A program made the translations under genes and the position numbers. A stretch of 64,000 nucleotides of DNA from Facklamia hominis CCUG 36813 (lineage in GTDB: Bacteria; Bacillota; Bacilli; Lactobacillales; Aerococcaceae), in the NCBI RefSeq assembly GCF_000301035.1, contig NZ_JH932292.1, forward strand, positions 1,609,708 through 1,673,707. Reading direction: 5' to 3'. Each line of letters opens with the position of its first letter. Within the stretch, counting starts at the first letter, position 1. Below, one piece after another: positions 16,237 to 23,983 of this stretch. The notes below the pieces were generated by a model that saw nothing but the letters and a program-made list of their open reading frames with translations, was not told where the DNA came from and searched no databases.

Positions 16237-16424
16237 ATGATTAAGGCCTCATTTATATTTTTTCTATAGTCAGTTTAGAAGAGCAAATAATTGAAATAAT
16301 ATGGCATTACTGTTGTTTAGCAAGTAAATTATATTAATTCAGCTTCTCGTAAAATAGATTGTTGGTCTGGTTATATGAGAGGCTCAATTGTAAATCTTGC
16401 CGAAAAGAATCGTGATTAGAACAT

Positions 16425-16637
16425 TTGATTGAGAGATTTAAGAAAGCTATGATAACCATAAATCGTCGAATGAATCATCTCAACTACTTTAACCACATCA
16501 AGGTCAACGATAAATGTATCTATCGATTAATGAAAATCATGGGGTTAAAACCAGTTGTTCGTTGTAAACGAAACTACTATATAATGGGTTCTTCTTACCA
16601 TATGGCAGAGAATATGTTGAATCGTGAATTAAAATAA
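16425..16637 (+). pseudogene. IS3-family orfB transposase remnant
   Basis: About 70 codons matching the N-terminal, DNA-binding part of IS3/IS150 orfB (IYRLMKIMGLKPVVRCKRN, then AENMLNREL) and stopping before the DDE core. No inverted repeats were found next to it. The 187 bp between it and yvrJ (16237-16424) hold no gene that I can support. Confidence 0.8.
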
Positions 16638-16653
16638 TTGTTCCTTATAAAAA

Positions 16654-16681
16654 ACCATGTGCGATAGACATCGTACATGGT
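16654..16681. terminator. Hairpin after the IS3 remnant
   Basis: ACCATGTGCGAT (16654-16665) pairs with ATCGTACATGGT (16670-16681) with one mismatch. It is A-rich before and AT-rich after, so it may end transcription at the right edge of the island. Confidence 0.5.
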
Positions 16682-16732
16682 ATAAAATAATTTATTTATT
16701 GAACTATCTAATTGAAAGGTCCATAACAGCTT

Positions 16733-16996
16733 TTGGTCGTAGTCTTTTTAGTATCTCCTTAATTTTCAGGCTGGATTAGGGTTTGGAAGTGATCGATGAG
16801 TGATTGGGCTTGACCTTCCATGCGCCCACTAACTAATTGAGGAGACCCGCCACCCTTAATTGAGGGGATTGAACTCTGGAGTATCTTTAAAAGGTCCCGT
16901 GCGCTTCCTTGAGGGGACAAGAGGGCGAATTGTAGCTTGTCGGAGTCTTGATGATAGAGTAGGCAGTCCTGGTCGATGAATTTAACCAAGGCTTGG
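16733..16996. repeat. Right copy of the 262-bp duplication at the island boundary
   Basis: Counterpart of 9330-9592. Here the sequence continues into a complete alanyl-tRNA-editing-like gene. Left of it, CAGCTTTTGGTCG (from 16728) is the 3' half of the terminator whose complete but interrupted form lies at 9257-9346. Confidence 0.8.
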
Positions 16997-17886
16997 GAAA
17001 GTTGCCGTAAGTCCTGGCTTTCAGAGTCACTCAGGGCATAGACTGGTTGCTTAGTTTGAGCTAAGGCTTGGGCTTGATAGGAGATCACCTGTGTCTTAAG
17101 GTCAGCAGCTACTTTAGCACTGGCTTTTTCCTTGTGAATGAGGTCTTGGACTGCTTGGTCTAATTGATCGACCGGTGCGTTGAGGATTTGGCTCAAGTGG
17201 TTGGCTTGTTGGTAGTAGGTCTCTAGGGCTTTTTCGGTGGCTTGGTTGAGGGTCAAGGAGACCTTGCTGCCACGGGAAGAGTTACGAGTACTCAAGTGGC
17301 AGTAGGAACCAATTTGACCGGTATGGTTGACGTGGAGGGTGGCACAGGGTTGACAGTCGACGTCACCAAAACGAACTAGCCGCAGGGTGTCATGGTGTTG
17401 GTAGGCAGGATCTGGATAGCCGGCTCCCTTGATATAACGAATCTCACAAGGAATTTCCTGGCGGATAATCGCTTGCATGAAGGCCTGGCATTCGTCTAAC
17501 AAGTCCGTCGAGAGATCCTTTTGATTGACTTCATACCAGAGGTGGTCGGGATCTGTACCAATCGCAATGAGTTCCAGTCCTTTTTGCCGGTAAAAACCAT
17601 CGAGTAGATGGAAACTTGATTGAACGGCTGTATTGAACCAGCGTGTTTTGGGTTCAACTTCTAATTGGATGGGATCTTCAAGCTGAGTTTGAACTTGGTG
17701 GTAGAGGGTGTCGCCGATGTATTTTAAGTCAAGGACAGGCTGTCCGTTGATCCAGCCACGATCACTTGGCATGCCTCCTTTTTCACCATAAAAAACGGTC
17801 GCTTCAAAGGCGTAGTAGTCATCTTTTTGATCAATGATATGGGTCGTTAGGTTTAATTGGCTAAAATCGTCGTAGTAAGGATTCAT
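16759..17886 (-). CDS. Alanyl-tRNA editing (AlaX-like) protein with DHHA1 domain
   Basis: Predicted to deacylate mischarged tRNA(Ala) in trans. The 375-residue product has an AlaRS-type editing domain (ATVFYGEKGGMPSDRGWING; zinc-ligand area DCQPCATLHVNHTGQIGSY) and a C-terminal DHHA1-like segment (LLKILQSSIPSIKGGGSPQL). The usual HxxxH of the editing site appears altered (SSFHLLDGFYRQKG), so activity is not certain. The start is ATG 17886 with GCGAGGTCA upstream; the frame extends farther to 18003 but without a site and across the divergent HD gene. The gene is transcribed away from the HD gene; its 3' end is the site of the island duplication. Confidence 0.75.
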   Translation of the reverse strand: MNPYYDDFSQLNLTTHIIDQKDDYYAFEATVFYGEKGGMPSDRGWINGQPVLDLKYIGDTLYHQVQTQLEDPIQLEVEPKTRWFNTAVQSSFHLLDGFYRQKGLELIAIGTDPDHLWYEVNQKDLSTDLLDECQAFMQAIIRQEIPCEIRYIKGAGYPDPAYQHHDTLRLVRFGDVDCQPCATLHVNHTGQIGSYCHLSTRNSSRGSKVSLTLNQATEKALETYYQQANHLSQILNAPVDQLDQAVQDLIHKEKASAKVAADLKTQVISYQAQALAQTKQPVYALSDSESQDLRQLSQALVKFIDQDCLLYHQDSDKLQFALLSPQGSARDLLKILQSSIPSIKGGGSPQLVSGRMEGQAQSLIDHFQTLIQPEN

Positions 17887-17994
17887 GATTGACCTCGCTT
17901 TCAGGGCTTTTGATCCCATTATAGCATAGATCTTGAGCCATAACTTGATCCTAAAGAGGGGCTTTTCTATAATAGAAAGGCAGGAGGGATGGAG

Positions 17995-18582
17995 ATGGAT
18001 CAACGATTACAAAAACAATTGGAATTTTGTTTGAAGTTAGATGAGGCTAAGAATATCTTACGGCAGACGCATTTGAGTCAGCATGGCCGACGGGAAAATG
18101 ATGCCGAACATGCTTGGCATATGGCGGTGATGGCCTATGTCTTGCGCGACTATGCCAACGAGCCAGTCGATGTGGGTAAGCTCTTAATTATGTGCTTGAT
18201 CCATGATATTGTAGAGATTGAAGCGGGAGACACCTATGCTTATGATGAGGCTGGTAAGAAGACTCAAGCAGAGCGAGAAGCAGCGGCACGGGATAAGTTG
18301 TTTGGCATGTTACCAGCAGACCAAGCTGCAGAACTAGCTGGCTTATTTGATGAATTTGATGAAGGGAAAAGTCCGGAAGCACGTTTTGCGAATGCGATGG
18401 ATAATCTCCAACCCTTGATCTTGAACCACTCGAATGGGGGTAAGGACTGGATTGATCATCAGGTGACGTATGATCAGGTCTTTCAACGTCAATCCAGGAC
18501 TGAAGCTGGATCAAAGGTGCTTTTTGATTATACCCAGCAAGTTTTGGATGACCATGTCAAGAAAGGTAACTTAAGAAAATAG
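17995..18582 (+). CDS. HD-domain hydrolase (YfbR/5'-nucleotidase-like)
   Basis: A 195-residue metal-dependent phosphohydrolase. Motifs are H..RREN.AEHAWHMAV (first metal ligands), MCLIHDIVEIEAGDTYAYD (the HD pair) and a distal Asp in NAMDNLQPL. The YfbR group dephosphorylates deoxynucleoside monophosphates, but the substrate is not fixed by sequence. ATG 17995 is preferred because AGGAGG lies 7 bases upstream; the ATG at 17989 would sit directly on that site. It is divergent from the AlaX-like gene, and the shared 108-bp region holds a TATAAT (near 17969). Confidence 0.85.
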   Translation: MDQRLQKQLEFCLKLDEAKNILRQTHLSQHGRRENDAEHAWHMAVMAYVLRDYANEPVDVGKLLIMCLIHDIVEIEAGDTYAYDEAGKKTQAEREAAARDKLFGMLPADQAAELAGLFDEFDEGKSPEARFANAMDNLQPLILNHSNGGKDWIDHQVTYDQVFQRQSRTEAGSKVLFDYTQQVLDDHVKKGNLRK

Positions 18583-18610
18583 ATGCTTGATTGAGCCGTC
18601 GATAATAATG

Positions 18611-18640
18611 AAAAAGGACACCCAGTGGGGTGTCCTTTTT
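18611..18640 (+). terminator. Terminator after the HD gene
   Basis: AAAAAGGACACCC and GGGGTGTCCTTTTT form a symmetric stem with a 3-base loop, active in both orientations. Confidence 0.9.
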
Positions 18641-18660
18641 GTTTAGTTTCGTGTAGCAAT

Positions 18661-18996
18661 TTAAAGTCTTGCTTCCGTTAGGTTAACGACTTTAGTCATA
18701 CTCTATCAAAACGCGCTTCGATGAGCATCCCCTTATGTCTAAGCAAAAATCGCTCTGCGTGACTAGCGTCACTCCGCTCGATTTCTTACTTAGCCTACAG
18801 GGGATTACCGCTCATCGGCGCACTCTATTTAAAACGTGCTCACAATTGCAGCGCCTGGACGTTAAGCGATCCTTCTCGAACACTCTTTGAGTGTTTCGAA
18901 GGCTCACTTATCGCTGCGGCGCTTGCTGAGACTGTTGTTGCTTTAGCGACTTACAGTCTCACATCCGTTAGGTTAACGACTTTTGTCGCACTCTAT
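18661..18996 (+). repeat. Convergent-gap hairpin repeat, family 1, locus 2 (about 2.5 units)
   Basis: Units are bracketed by AAAACGTGCTC-like starts and GCACTCTAT ends. The contents are: a partial unit (18661-18706); a type-A unit (18707-18828) with arms CGATGAGCATCCCC and GGGGATTACCGCTCATCG around a CTAAG/CTTAG inner stem; and a type B+C unit (18830-18996) with GCAGCGCCTGG...GCTGCGGCGC, CGAACACTC/GAGTGTTTCG and the GAGACTGT/ACAGTCTC hairpin. It fills the whole gap between the terminator of the HD gene and the stop codon of the metallopeptidase gene. Confidence 0.8.
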
Positions 18997-19931
18997 TTTT
19001 CTTCGGGGAGGATGGTGTTGAAGGTGTCTCCGTGTTGGAGGTCGGCGTATTGGTAGCCGCGTTTGAACCAGGCTTGACGCTGTTTTGCAGATCCGTGGGT
19101 GAAGGAATCTGGGACGACTCGGCCATAGGTTTCTTTTTGTAGGGTGTCATCACCGACCGCTTCAGCGGCTCCCATGGCTTCTTCTAGGTCGCCGGCATCG
19201 AGGAGTCCTTGTTCTTCGGCATAGCGAGCCCAAGCTCCAGCATAGTAATCTGCCTGGAGTTCTAAGCGGACCGACAGAGCCTTTTGCTGGCTGGAGCTGG
19301 CTCGGCGTGCGGCAGCCTGGTATTGATCCATGGTGCCGACGAGGGTTTGGATATGGTGACCCACTTCATGAGCCAGAACATAGGCCATGGCAAAGTCTCC
19401 CGGTGCCTTATATTTATATTGTAAATCCCGATAGAAAGAAAGGTCGATATAGACCGATCGGTCACCGGAACAGTAGAAAGGCCCCGCTTGGGCTGAGCCA
19501 AAGCCACAGCCTGAGGTTTGTACGGTATCGGTATAAAGAACCAACTTAGCAGGTCGGTAGTCAATGCCCGCTTTTTGGAGTTCTTCTTGCCAGAAATCTT
19601 CGGTGGATCCCAAAACAGCCGCTAGAAATTCTTTTTCCTCGGAACTTGCTTCCTTGGATTGGTTGATTTGTTGGCTGGCTGGGGGATAGGAGTTGGATGG
19701 GTTACTTGTTGGTCCCATCAAGAAATTGCCCCCTGAGAAAAAGAGGAAGGCAAGGATCAATAGGACGACCCATTTAGGTAAGCCTCGAGTGAGTAGCAGC
19801 AAGTTAAGTAAACTTCCTAAGCCACCGCCACCATAGCCTCGTCTGCCATAGCCTCGACCGGTCGGAATACGATTTCGTTGTCCGCGCCGATCCTCCACAT
19901 TGTCGCTTCGTCGCAAATTATCCCATTTCAT
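18993..19931 (-). CDS. Neutral zinc metallopeptidase (YpfJ family)
   Basis: A 312-residue protein with a Gly/Arg-rich cytosolic N-terminus, one membrane segment (about 50-70, KWVVLLILAFLFFSGGNF), then the extracytoplasmic catalytic domain. This has the zincin motif HEVGHH (in AYVLAHEVGHHIQTLVG) and the downstream ELQADYYAGAWA that supplies the third ligand, as in the PF04228 family. A Cys pair (SGCGFGSAQAGPFYC) is conserved in the family. The physiological substrate is unknown. The stop codon touches the family-1 repeat. Confidence 0.9.
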   Translation of the reverse strand: MKWDNLRRSDNVEDRRGQRNRIPTGRGYGRRGYGGGGLGSLLNLLLLTRGLPKWVVLLILAFLFFSGGNFLMGPTSNPSNSYPPASQQINQSKEASSEEKEFLAAVLGSTEDFWQEELQKAGIDYRPAKLVLYTDTVQTSGCGFGSAQAGPFYCSGDRSVYIDLSFYRDLQYKYKAPGDFAMAYVLAHEVGHHIQTLVGTMDQYQAAARRASSSQQKALSVRLELQADYYAGAWARYAEEQGLLDAGDLEEAMGAAEAVGDDTLQKETYGRVVPDSFTHGSAKQRQAWFKRGYQYADLQHGDTFNTILPEEK

Positions 19932-20012
19932 TTTGTTTTCCTCATTTCATCGTGTGTTCTTTCCTTCATTATAATGAAAATTCCGCTTAAAGAACAGTTA
20001 AAGGCTTAAACC

Positions 20013-20034
20013 AAAAAAGCGGCCCCTAGGCCGC
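20013..20034 (-). terminator. Terminator of the sulfurtransferase gene
   Basis: On the minus strand GCGGCC-TAG-GGGCCGC followed by six T, 9 bp after the stop codon. Confidence 0.85.
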
Positions 20035-20042
20035 AATAGAAG

Positions 20043-21029
20043 TTATTCTTGAGTGTTTTGAGGGTCTTCAGTGGCTTCCAGTGGGTAATCGGACTGGGTT
20101 GCCCATTCCATCAAGGATCCATCGTAGACCTTCACTTGGTCTTGTCCTAATTGGTTCAAGACATTGCGAACGTAGGAGGCCGCTACCCCAAAACCGCAGT
20201 AGACAACGACTTCTTTATCTGGATTCAAGGCATCGCTTTCCGCAAAGATTTCTTTTAATTGGTCAGCAGGTAAAAGCTCGCCCGTTTCCGGATCTTCTAG
20301 CTTCATATAAGGAACATTGAAGGCACCAGGAATGTGGCCATTACGATCATCCCCAAAGGACGCGAAAGCGCCTGAAAATTGATCGGGACTAAGGACATCA
20401 ATTATGACGGTTTGAGGATCTTCTTGGTCGACAAGGGCTTTCATGCCTTCTAAGTCGGTATAAAGAGCTTCTTGACGCGTTAGGTCTAATTGACCTGGGC
20501 TAATGCTTGTTTCTTCATCGGTTACTTCATAGCCGTCGGCTTTCCATTTAGCCAAGCCACCTTCTAAAACGGCGACTTGGTCCTTGCCTTCATATTGAAG
20601 TTGCCAAGCCAAGCGTGAAGCCCAACTATCCGCCTTGAATTCAGCAGCCACTTCAGGTCCGCCATCATAGACAACGACCCGGCTTTCATTGGTCATGCCT
20701 AGGCTTTCCATATAGGCGACAAAGACATCGTGATCAATCGCGGTAAAAGGAATCGGAGCATCTTCTTTAGCTAATTGGAATTGATCGGCAAAAACAGCAC
20801 CAGGGATATGTTCTTTTTGATAATCTTCCAAGCCTGAGGCGAGAAATTCACCATCAGGGTCGTTGAATAGCACACTGGCATCAATCACTAGGAGGTCTGG
20901 ATCATCGAGATGATCGGCTAACCATTGGGTACTAACAAATGGGGTCATCGTTTCCTCACTTTCTTTGGCAAATAGAGACTGGGGCATTAAGAGACAAATA
21001 TGGGCAAGTAAAGCCCATAGTTGACGCAT
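20043..21029 (-). CDS. Tandem-rhodanese sulfurtransferase, probably exported
   Basis: Two rhodanese domains, as in thiosulfate/3-mercaptopyruvate sulfurtransferases: an inactive N-terminal one (about 20-150) and a C-terminal one with active-site Cys in VVYCGFGVAAS. It transfers sulfane sulfur from a donor to thiols or cyanide. Starting at ATG 21029 (GAAAGG upstream) gives a plausible signal peptide, MRQLWALLAHICLLMPQSLF, cut after Ala. An internal ATG at 20948, with GAGGA upstream, would give a cytosolic form. Exported rhodaneses are uncommon in Lactobacillales, so the start choice matters. The loop CGFGVA rather than the CG[ST]GVT of mercaptopyruvate enzymes leaves the donor open. Confidence 0.82.
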   Translation of the reverse strand: MRQLWALLAHICLLMPQSLFAKESEETMTPFVSTQWLADHLDDPDLLVIDASVLFNDPDGEFLASGLEDYQKEHIPGAVFADQFQLAKEDAPIPFTAIDHDVFVAYMESLGMTNESRVVVYDGGPEVAAEFKADSWASRLAWQLQYEGKDQVAVLEGGLAKWKADGYEVTDEETSISPGQLDLTRQEALYTDLEGMKALVDQEDPQTVIIDVLSPDQFSGAFASFGDDRNGHIPGAFNVPYMKLEDPETGELLPADQLKEIFAESDALNPDKEVVVYCGFGVAASYVRNVLNQLGQDQVKVYDGSLMEWATQSDYPLEATEDPQNTQE

Positions 21030-21171
21030 GATGGGAACTACCTTTCTTATTAGGAGGTTACAAGCTACACCCATCCTAGCATAGGGCTCTCATCAGGACA
21101 AGTTAGTCACTATGAGCTTTTCTGATAAATCCAAGAGATCTATTTAGAACAAGAGATCTATTTAGAAAAGG

Positions 21172-21250
21172 TTTAGGTATATCTAAAAATATTTTATAAA
21201 AATAACTAAAAAAGCACTTGACACCTTTAAAGGTTTAGGCTATCCTAAAA
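21172..21250 (+). promoter_or_regulatory. Promoter with two DtxR/MntR-like operators for the metal ABC operon
   Basis: A consensus promoter, TTGACA (21218-21223), 17-base spacer, TATCCT (21241-21246). The dyad TTTAGGCTATCCTAAAA (21234-21250) covers the -10 box and a second one, TTTAGGTATATCTAAAA, lies at 21172-21188. TTAGG..CCTAA dyads are typical of metal-dependent DtxR-family repressors (MntR, ScaR, SloR), so the operon should be shut off when manganese or iron is plentiful. Confidence 0.82.
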
Positions 21251-21298
21251 ATATCAAAGTTAGGACAATAAATTTAACCCATTTAGGAGGAAGATCTT

Positions 21299-22216
21299 AT
21301 GAAAAAACTAAAAGGCTTAATGGCCTTCTTCTTATTAGCAAGTATTGGATTGTTGACGGTAGGTCAAGTAAAAGCAGCAGACAAGCCAACGGTGACGACA
21401 ACCACATCCTTCTTATATGATATGGTCAATCAATTGGCTGGCGATAAAGTCAACCGAGAGTTAGTGATTCCAGCGGGAGAAGACCCTCACGTTTACGTTG
21501 CTAAACCACAAGATTTAATCAAATTGGAAAAGGCTGACTTGGTCTTATACCATGGTTTACATTTTGAAGGACGGATGGTAGAAGCTTTAGAAAAAGTGGG
21601 CTACCCTGTATCCGAAACTTTTGATGAATCTAAGATCGGTGAGATGGATCAAGATGGCAAGAAAGTGATCGACCCTCACTTCTGGTTTGATATCGACCTT
21701 TATAAGGAAGCGACTCAAAATGCTAGCAAAAAATTGATCGAGTTATTGCCCGATAGCAAAGATGAGATCGAAGCCAATACCCAGGCTTACTTGAAGGAAT
21801 TAGACGACTTGGATCAATATGTGAAGGAACAAATCGAATCCATTCCAGAAGATCAACGCTATTTGATTACTCCTCATGATGCCTTTAACTATTTCTCAAG
21901 ACGCTATCATATTCCTGTCAAGGCCCCTCAAGGAGTGTCTACTGATTCGGAAGTTGCCAATGCGGATGTGGAAGAAACGGTTAATTTCATCGTTGACCAT
22001 CAAGTTAAAGCGATCTTTGCGGAGTCAACAACTGACCCAGCACGGATGGAAAAACTAAAAGAAGCCTGCAAGGCTAAAGGTTTTGACGTAGAAGTGGTAT
22101 CGGGTGAAGGTCAAGAACTCTTCTCCGATTCCTTAGCTCCAGAAGGACAAGATGGCGATAATTATATTGATATGGTTCGTCATAATGTGGATTTAATTAC
22201 CAGCCACTTAAAATAA
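21299..22216 (+). CDS. Metal ABC transporter substrate-binding protein (Mn/Fe type, cluster A-I)
   Basis: A 305-residue TroA/PsaA-like protein that captures Mn2+ (or Fe2+, Zn2+) outside the membrane. The four ligands are visible: His in GEDPHVYV, His in DPHFWFD, Glu in STDSEVANADV and Asp in GDNYIDMV. His-His-Glu-Asp and the lack of a His-rich loop favour manganese over the zinc (ZnuA) type. The signal peptide ends VKA-ADK and has no lipobox cysteine, which is unusual because such proteins in Gram-positive bacteria are normally lipoproteins. It is first in the operon under the DtxR-like operators. Confidence 0.88.
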   Translation: MKKLKGLMAFFLLASIGLLTVGQVKAADKPTVTTTTSFLYDMVNQLAGDKVNRELVIPAGEDPHVYVAKPQDLIKLEKADLVLYHGLHFEGRMVEALEKVGYPVSETFDESKIGEMDQDGKKVIDPHFWFDIDLYKEATQNASKKLIELLPDSKDEIEANTQAYLKELDDLDQYVKEQIESIPEDQRYLITPHDAFNYFSRRYHIPVKAPQGVSTDSEVANADVEETVNFIVDHQVKAIFAESTTDPARMEKLKEACKAKGFDVEVVSGEGQELFSDSLAPEGQDGDNYIDMVRHNVDLITSHLK

Positions 22217-22254
22217 TGAATGCTGGGCCTGAATAAATTGATGATTGAAGAGCA

Positions 22255-22291
22255 CGCTTGTAAGGGCCCTAACTACCTTACAAGCGGCTTT
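22255..22291 (+). terminator. Intra-operon attenuator between binding protein and ATPase genes
   Basis: CGCTTGTAAGG (22255-22265) pairs with CCTTACAAGCG (22276-22286) and a short GCTTTT follows. A partial terminator here would give more binding protein than transporter, common in such operons. Confidence 0.65.
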
Positions 22292-22337
22292 TAGTTATAT
22301 AAGAGTAATCATTACGAATGAAAAAGGAGAGGATCGT

Positions 22338-23096
22338 ATGACAGAAAACATCGTACAAGTACGCGATTTGACCATGGCTTACCATGATAAGCCAGTATTA
22401 TGGGATGTGGATTTAGATATTCCTAAAGGATCACGGACAGCGATTATTGGCCCTAATGGTGCCGGTAAGTCGACCCTGATAAAGGGGGTATTGGGACTAG
22501 AATCCACCTTGTCAGGTTCGGTCAAGGTCTTTGATCAACCGGTGAAGTCGGTTTTTAAGCGGATTGCTTATATTCCACAAGCTTCTTCCGTCAATTGGAA
22601 TTTTCCAACGACCGTCGAAGATGTTGTCTTGATGGGGCGTTATGGTCATCTGGGATGGCTAAAGCGGCCCACTTCGACCGACCGAACGATTGCCTTAGCA
22701 GCCCTGGAAGAGATTGGTATGTTGGATTTTAAATCACGACAGATTGCCCAACTATCCGGTGGACAGCGGCAACGGGTCTTCATCGCCCGAGCGATTGCCC
22801 AGCAGGCGGATATTTATTTTATGGACGAGCCTCTGGCTGGGGTAGATAAGAAGACGGAGGGAGTCATTATTGATTTCTTGACTCGATCGCAAAAGGAAGG
22901 CAAGACCTCGATCGTGGTTCACCATGATTTGAATACCATTAAGGCTTATTTTGATTACTTGGTGATCTTAAATAAACAAATAGTAGCAGCTGGCCCCGTT
23001 GAGTCCTGCTTTACAGCCGATAATTTATCCAAAGCCGACATGTTAGCCAGTCAAGTTGTTTTACAGGATCATTCAACGGTTAGAAAGGAGGATTAG
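22338..23096 (+). CDS. Metal ABC transporter ATP-binding protein
   Basis: A 252-residue ATPase of the Mn/Zn uptake class: Walker A GPNGAGKST, Q-loop region YIPQASSVNWNFPTTVEDVV (diagnostic of this class), signature LSGGQRQRV, Walker B IYFMDEPLAGVD and switch His in VHHDL. ATG 22338 is chosen because GGAGAGG precedes it; the frame extends upstream across the attenuator without a site. It lies 2 bp before the first permease gene. Confidence 0.92.
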   Translation: MTENIVQVRDLTMAYHDKPVLWDVDLDIPKGSRTAIIGPNGAGKSTLIKGVLGLESTLSGSVKVFDQPVKSVFKRIAYIPQASSVNWNFPTTVEDVVLMGRYGHLGWLKRPTSTDRTIALAALEEIGMLDFKSRQIAQLSGGQRQRVFIARAIAQQADIYFMDEPLAGVDKKTEGVIIDFLTRSQKEGKTSIVVHHDLNTIKAYFDYLVILNKQIVAAGPVESCFTADNLSKADMLASQVVLQDHSTVRKED

Positions 23097-23098
23097 GG

Positions 23099-23983
23099 AT
23101 GTTTCATTTGGATAGTCAAGTTCTGACTTCTTATTCCTTCTTATTGATCGCCCTAGGGACCTTTTTATTGGCTTCAGCGGCAGGAATCATTGGGACGGTC
23201 TCCGTCTTAAAGGGGCAATCCTTGATTGGAGATGCGATCGGCCATGCGGCTTATCCGGGGATTATTATGGCCTTTATGGTGGTGGTCTCCAAGGATCCAA
23301 CGGCCTTACTCATCGGTGCCTTGATCTCTGGCGCCTGTGCCTTTTTCTTGATTCAGTTGATCCATCATTATTCAAAGGTCAATCTGGATGCCATTCTAGC
23401 GATTGTGCTTTCGGCTTTCTTCGGTCTAGGGATGGTCTTAAAATCCTGGATCCAGGGGCATCCGGCTTTTGCGGGACAATCCCAGTCGGGCTTGAATAAT
23501 TATATCTTTGGTCAAGCGGCCTATATTATGGAAAAAGATGTTCGAATTATTTTATGGGTGGCCATCGTTTCTTTGTGCTTGTTTGGTCTCTTTTACAAGG
23601 AAATTAAGGTCTTTGTCTTTGATGAGGTGTATGCCCAGACGATTGGCATTCGTTCTAGTTGGATCTATGCCTTGATGATGTTGATGACCATGTCGATTAT
23701 TGGAGTGGGCTTGAAGTTAGTGGGGACAATTCTGATTGCTTCCTTATTGATTGTACCAGCGGTGACCGCTCTCCAGTGGTCGAATCGATTTTTGCCGGTT
23801 TGTTTGATTGCTGCTTTTGTGGGCGGCATTTCGGCGGTGATTGGAACTTATTATTCTACGATTTACCGCGGTTTATCGACCGGGCCCATGATTATTGTCG
23901 TCATGACTTCTTTAGCTTTGATCTCCTTGTTGATTGGACCGCGAGGGATTTTATCCACCCTTAGAAAAAGGAGGGCCATGTAA
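23099..23983 (+). CDS. Metal ABC transporter permease (MntD-like, 294 residues)
   Basis: An integral membrane protein with about eight or nine segments and the conserved GDAIGHAAYPGIIMAF and GLKLVGTILIASLLIVPA blocks of the ABC-3 permease family. It forms the channel together with the next gene's product. Its stop codon overlaps the start of the next gene (TAATG). Confidence 0.92.
   Translation: MFHLDSQVLTSYSFLLIALGTFLLASAAGIIGTVSVLKGQSLIGDAIGHAAYPGIIMAFMVVVSKDPTALLIGALISGACAFFLIQLIHHYSKVNLDAILAIVLSAFFGLGMVLKSWIQGHPAFAGQSQSGLNNYIFGQAAYIMEKDVRIILWVAIVSLCLFGLFYKEIKVFVFDEVYAQTIGIRSSWIYALMMLMTMSIIGVGLKLVGTILIASLLIVPAVTALQWSNRFLPVCLIAAFVGGISAVIGTYYSTIYRGLSTGPMIIVVMTSLALISLLIGPRGILSTLRKRRAM

Noticed and set aside
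18661-18996. Possible CRISPR array
   Set aside because: Units are long (over 100 bp), self-paired, irregularly spaced and lack unique spacers of constant length; no cas genes are present.
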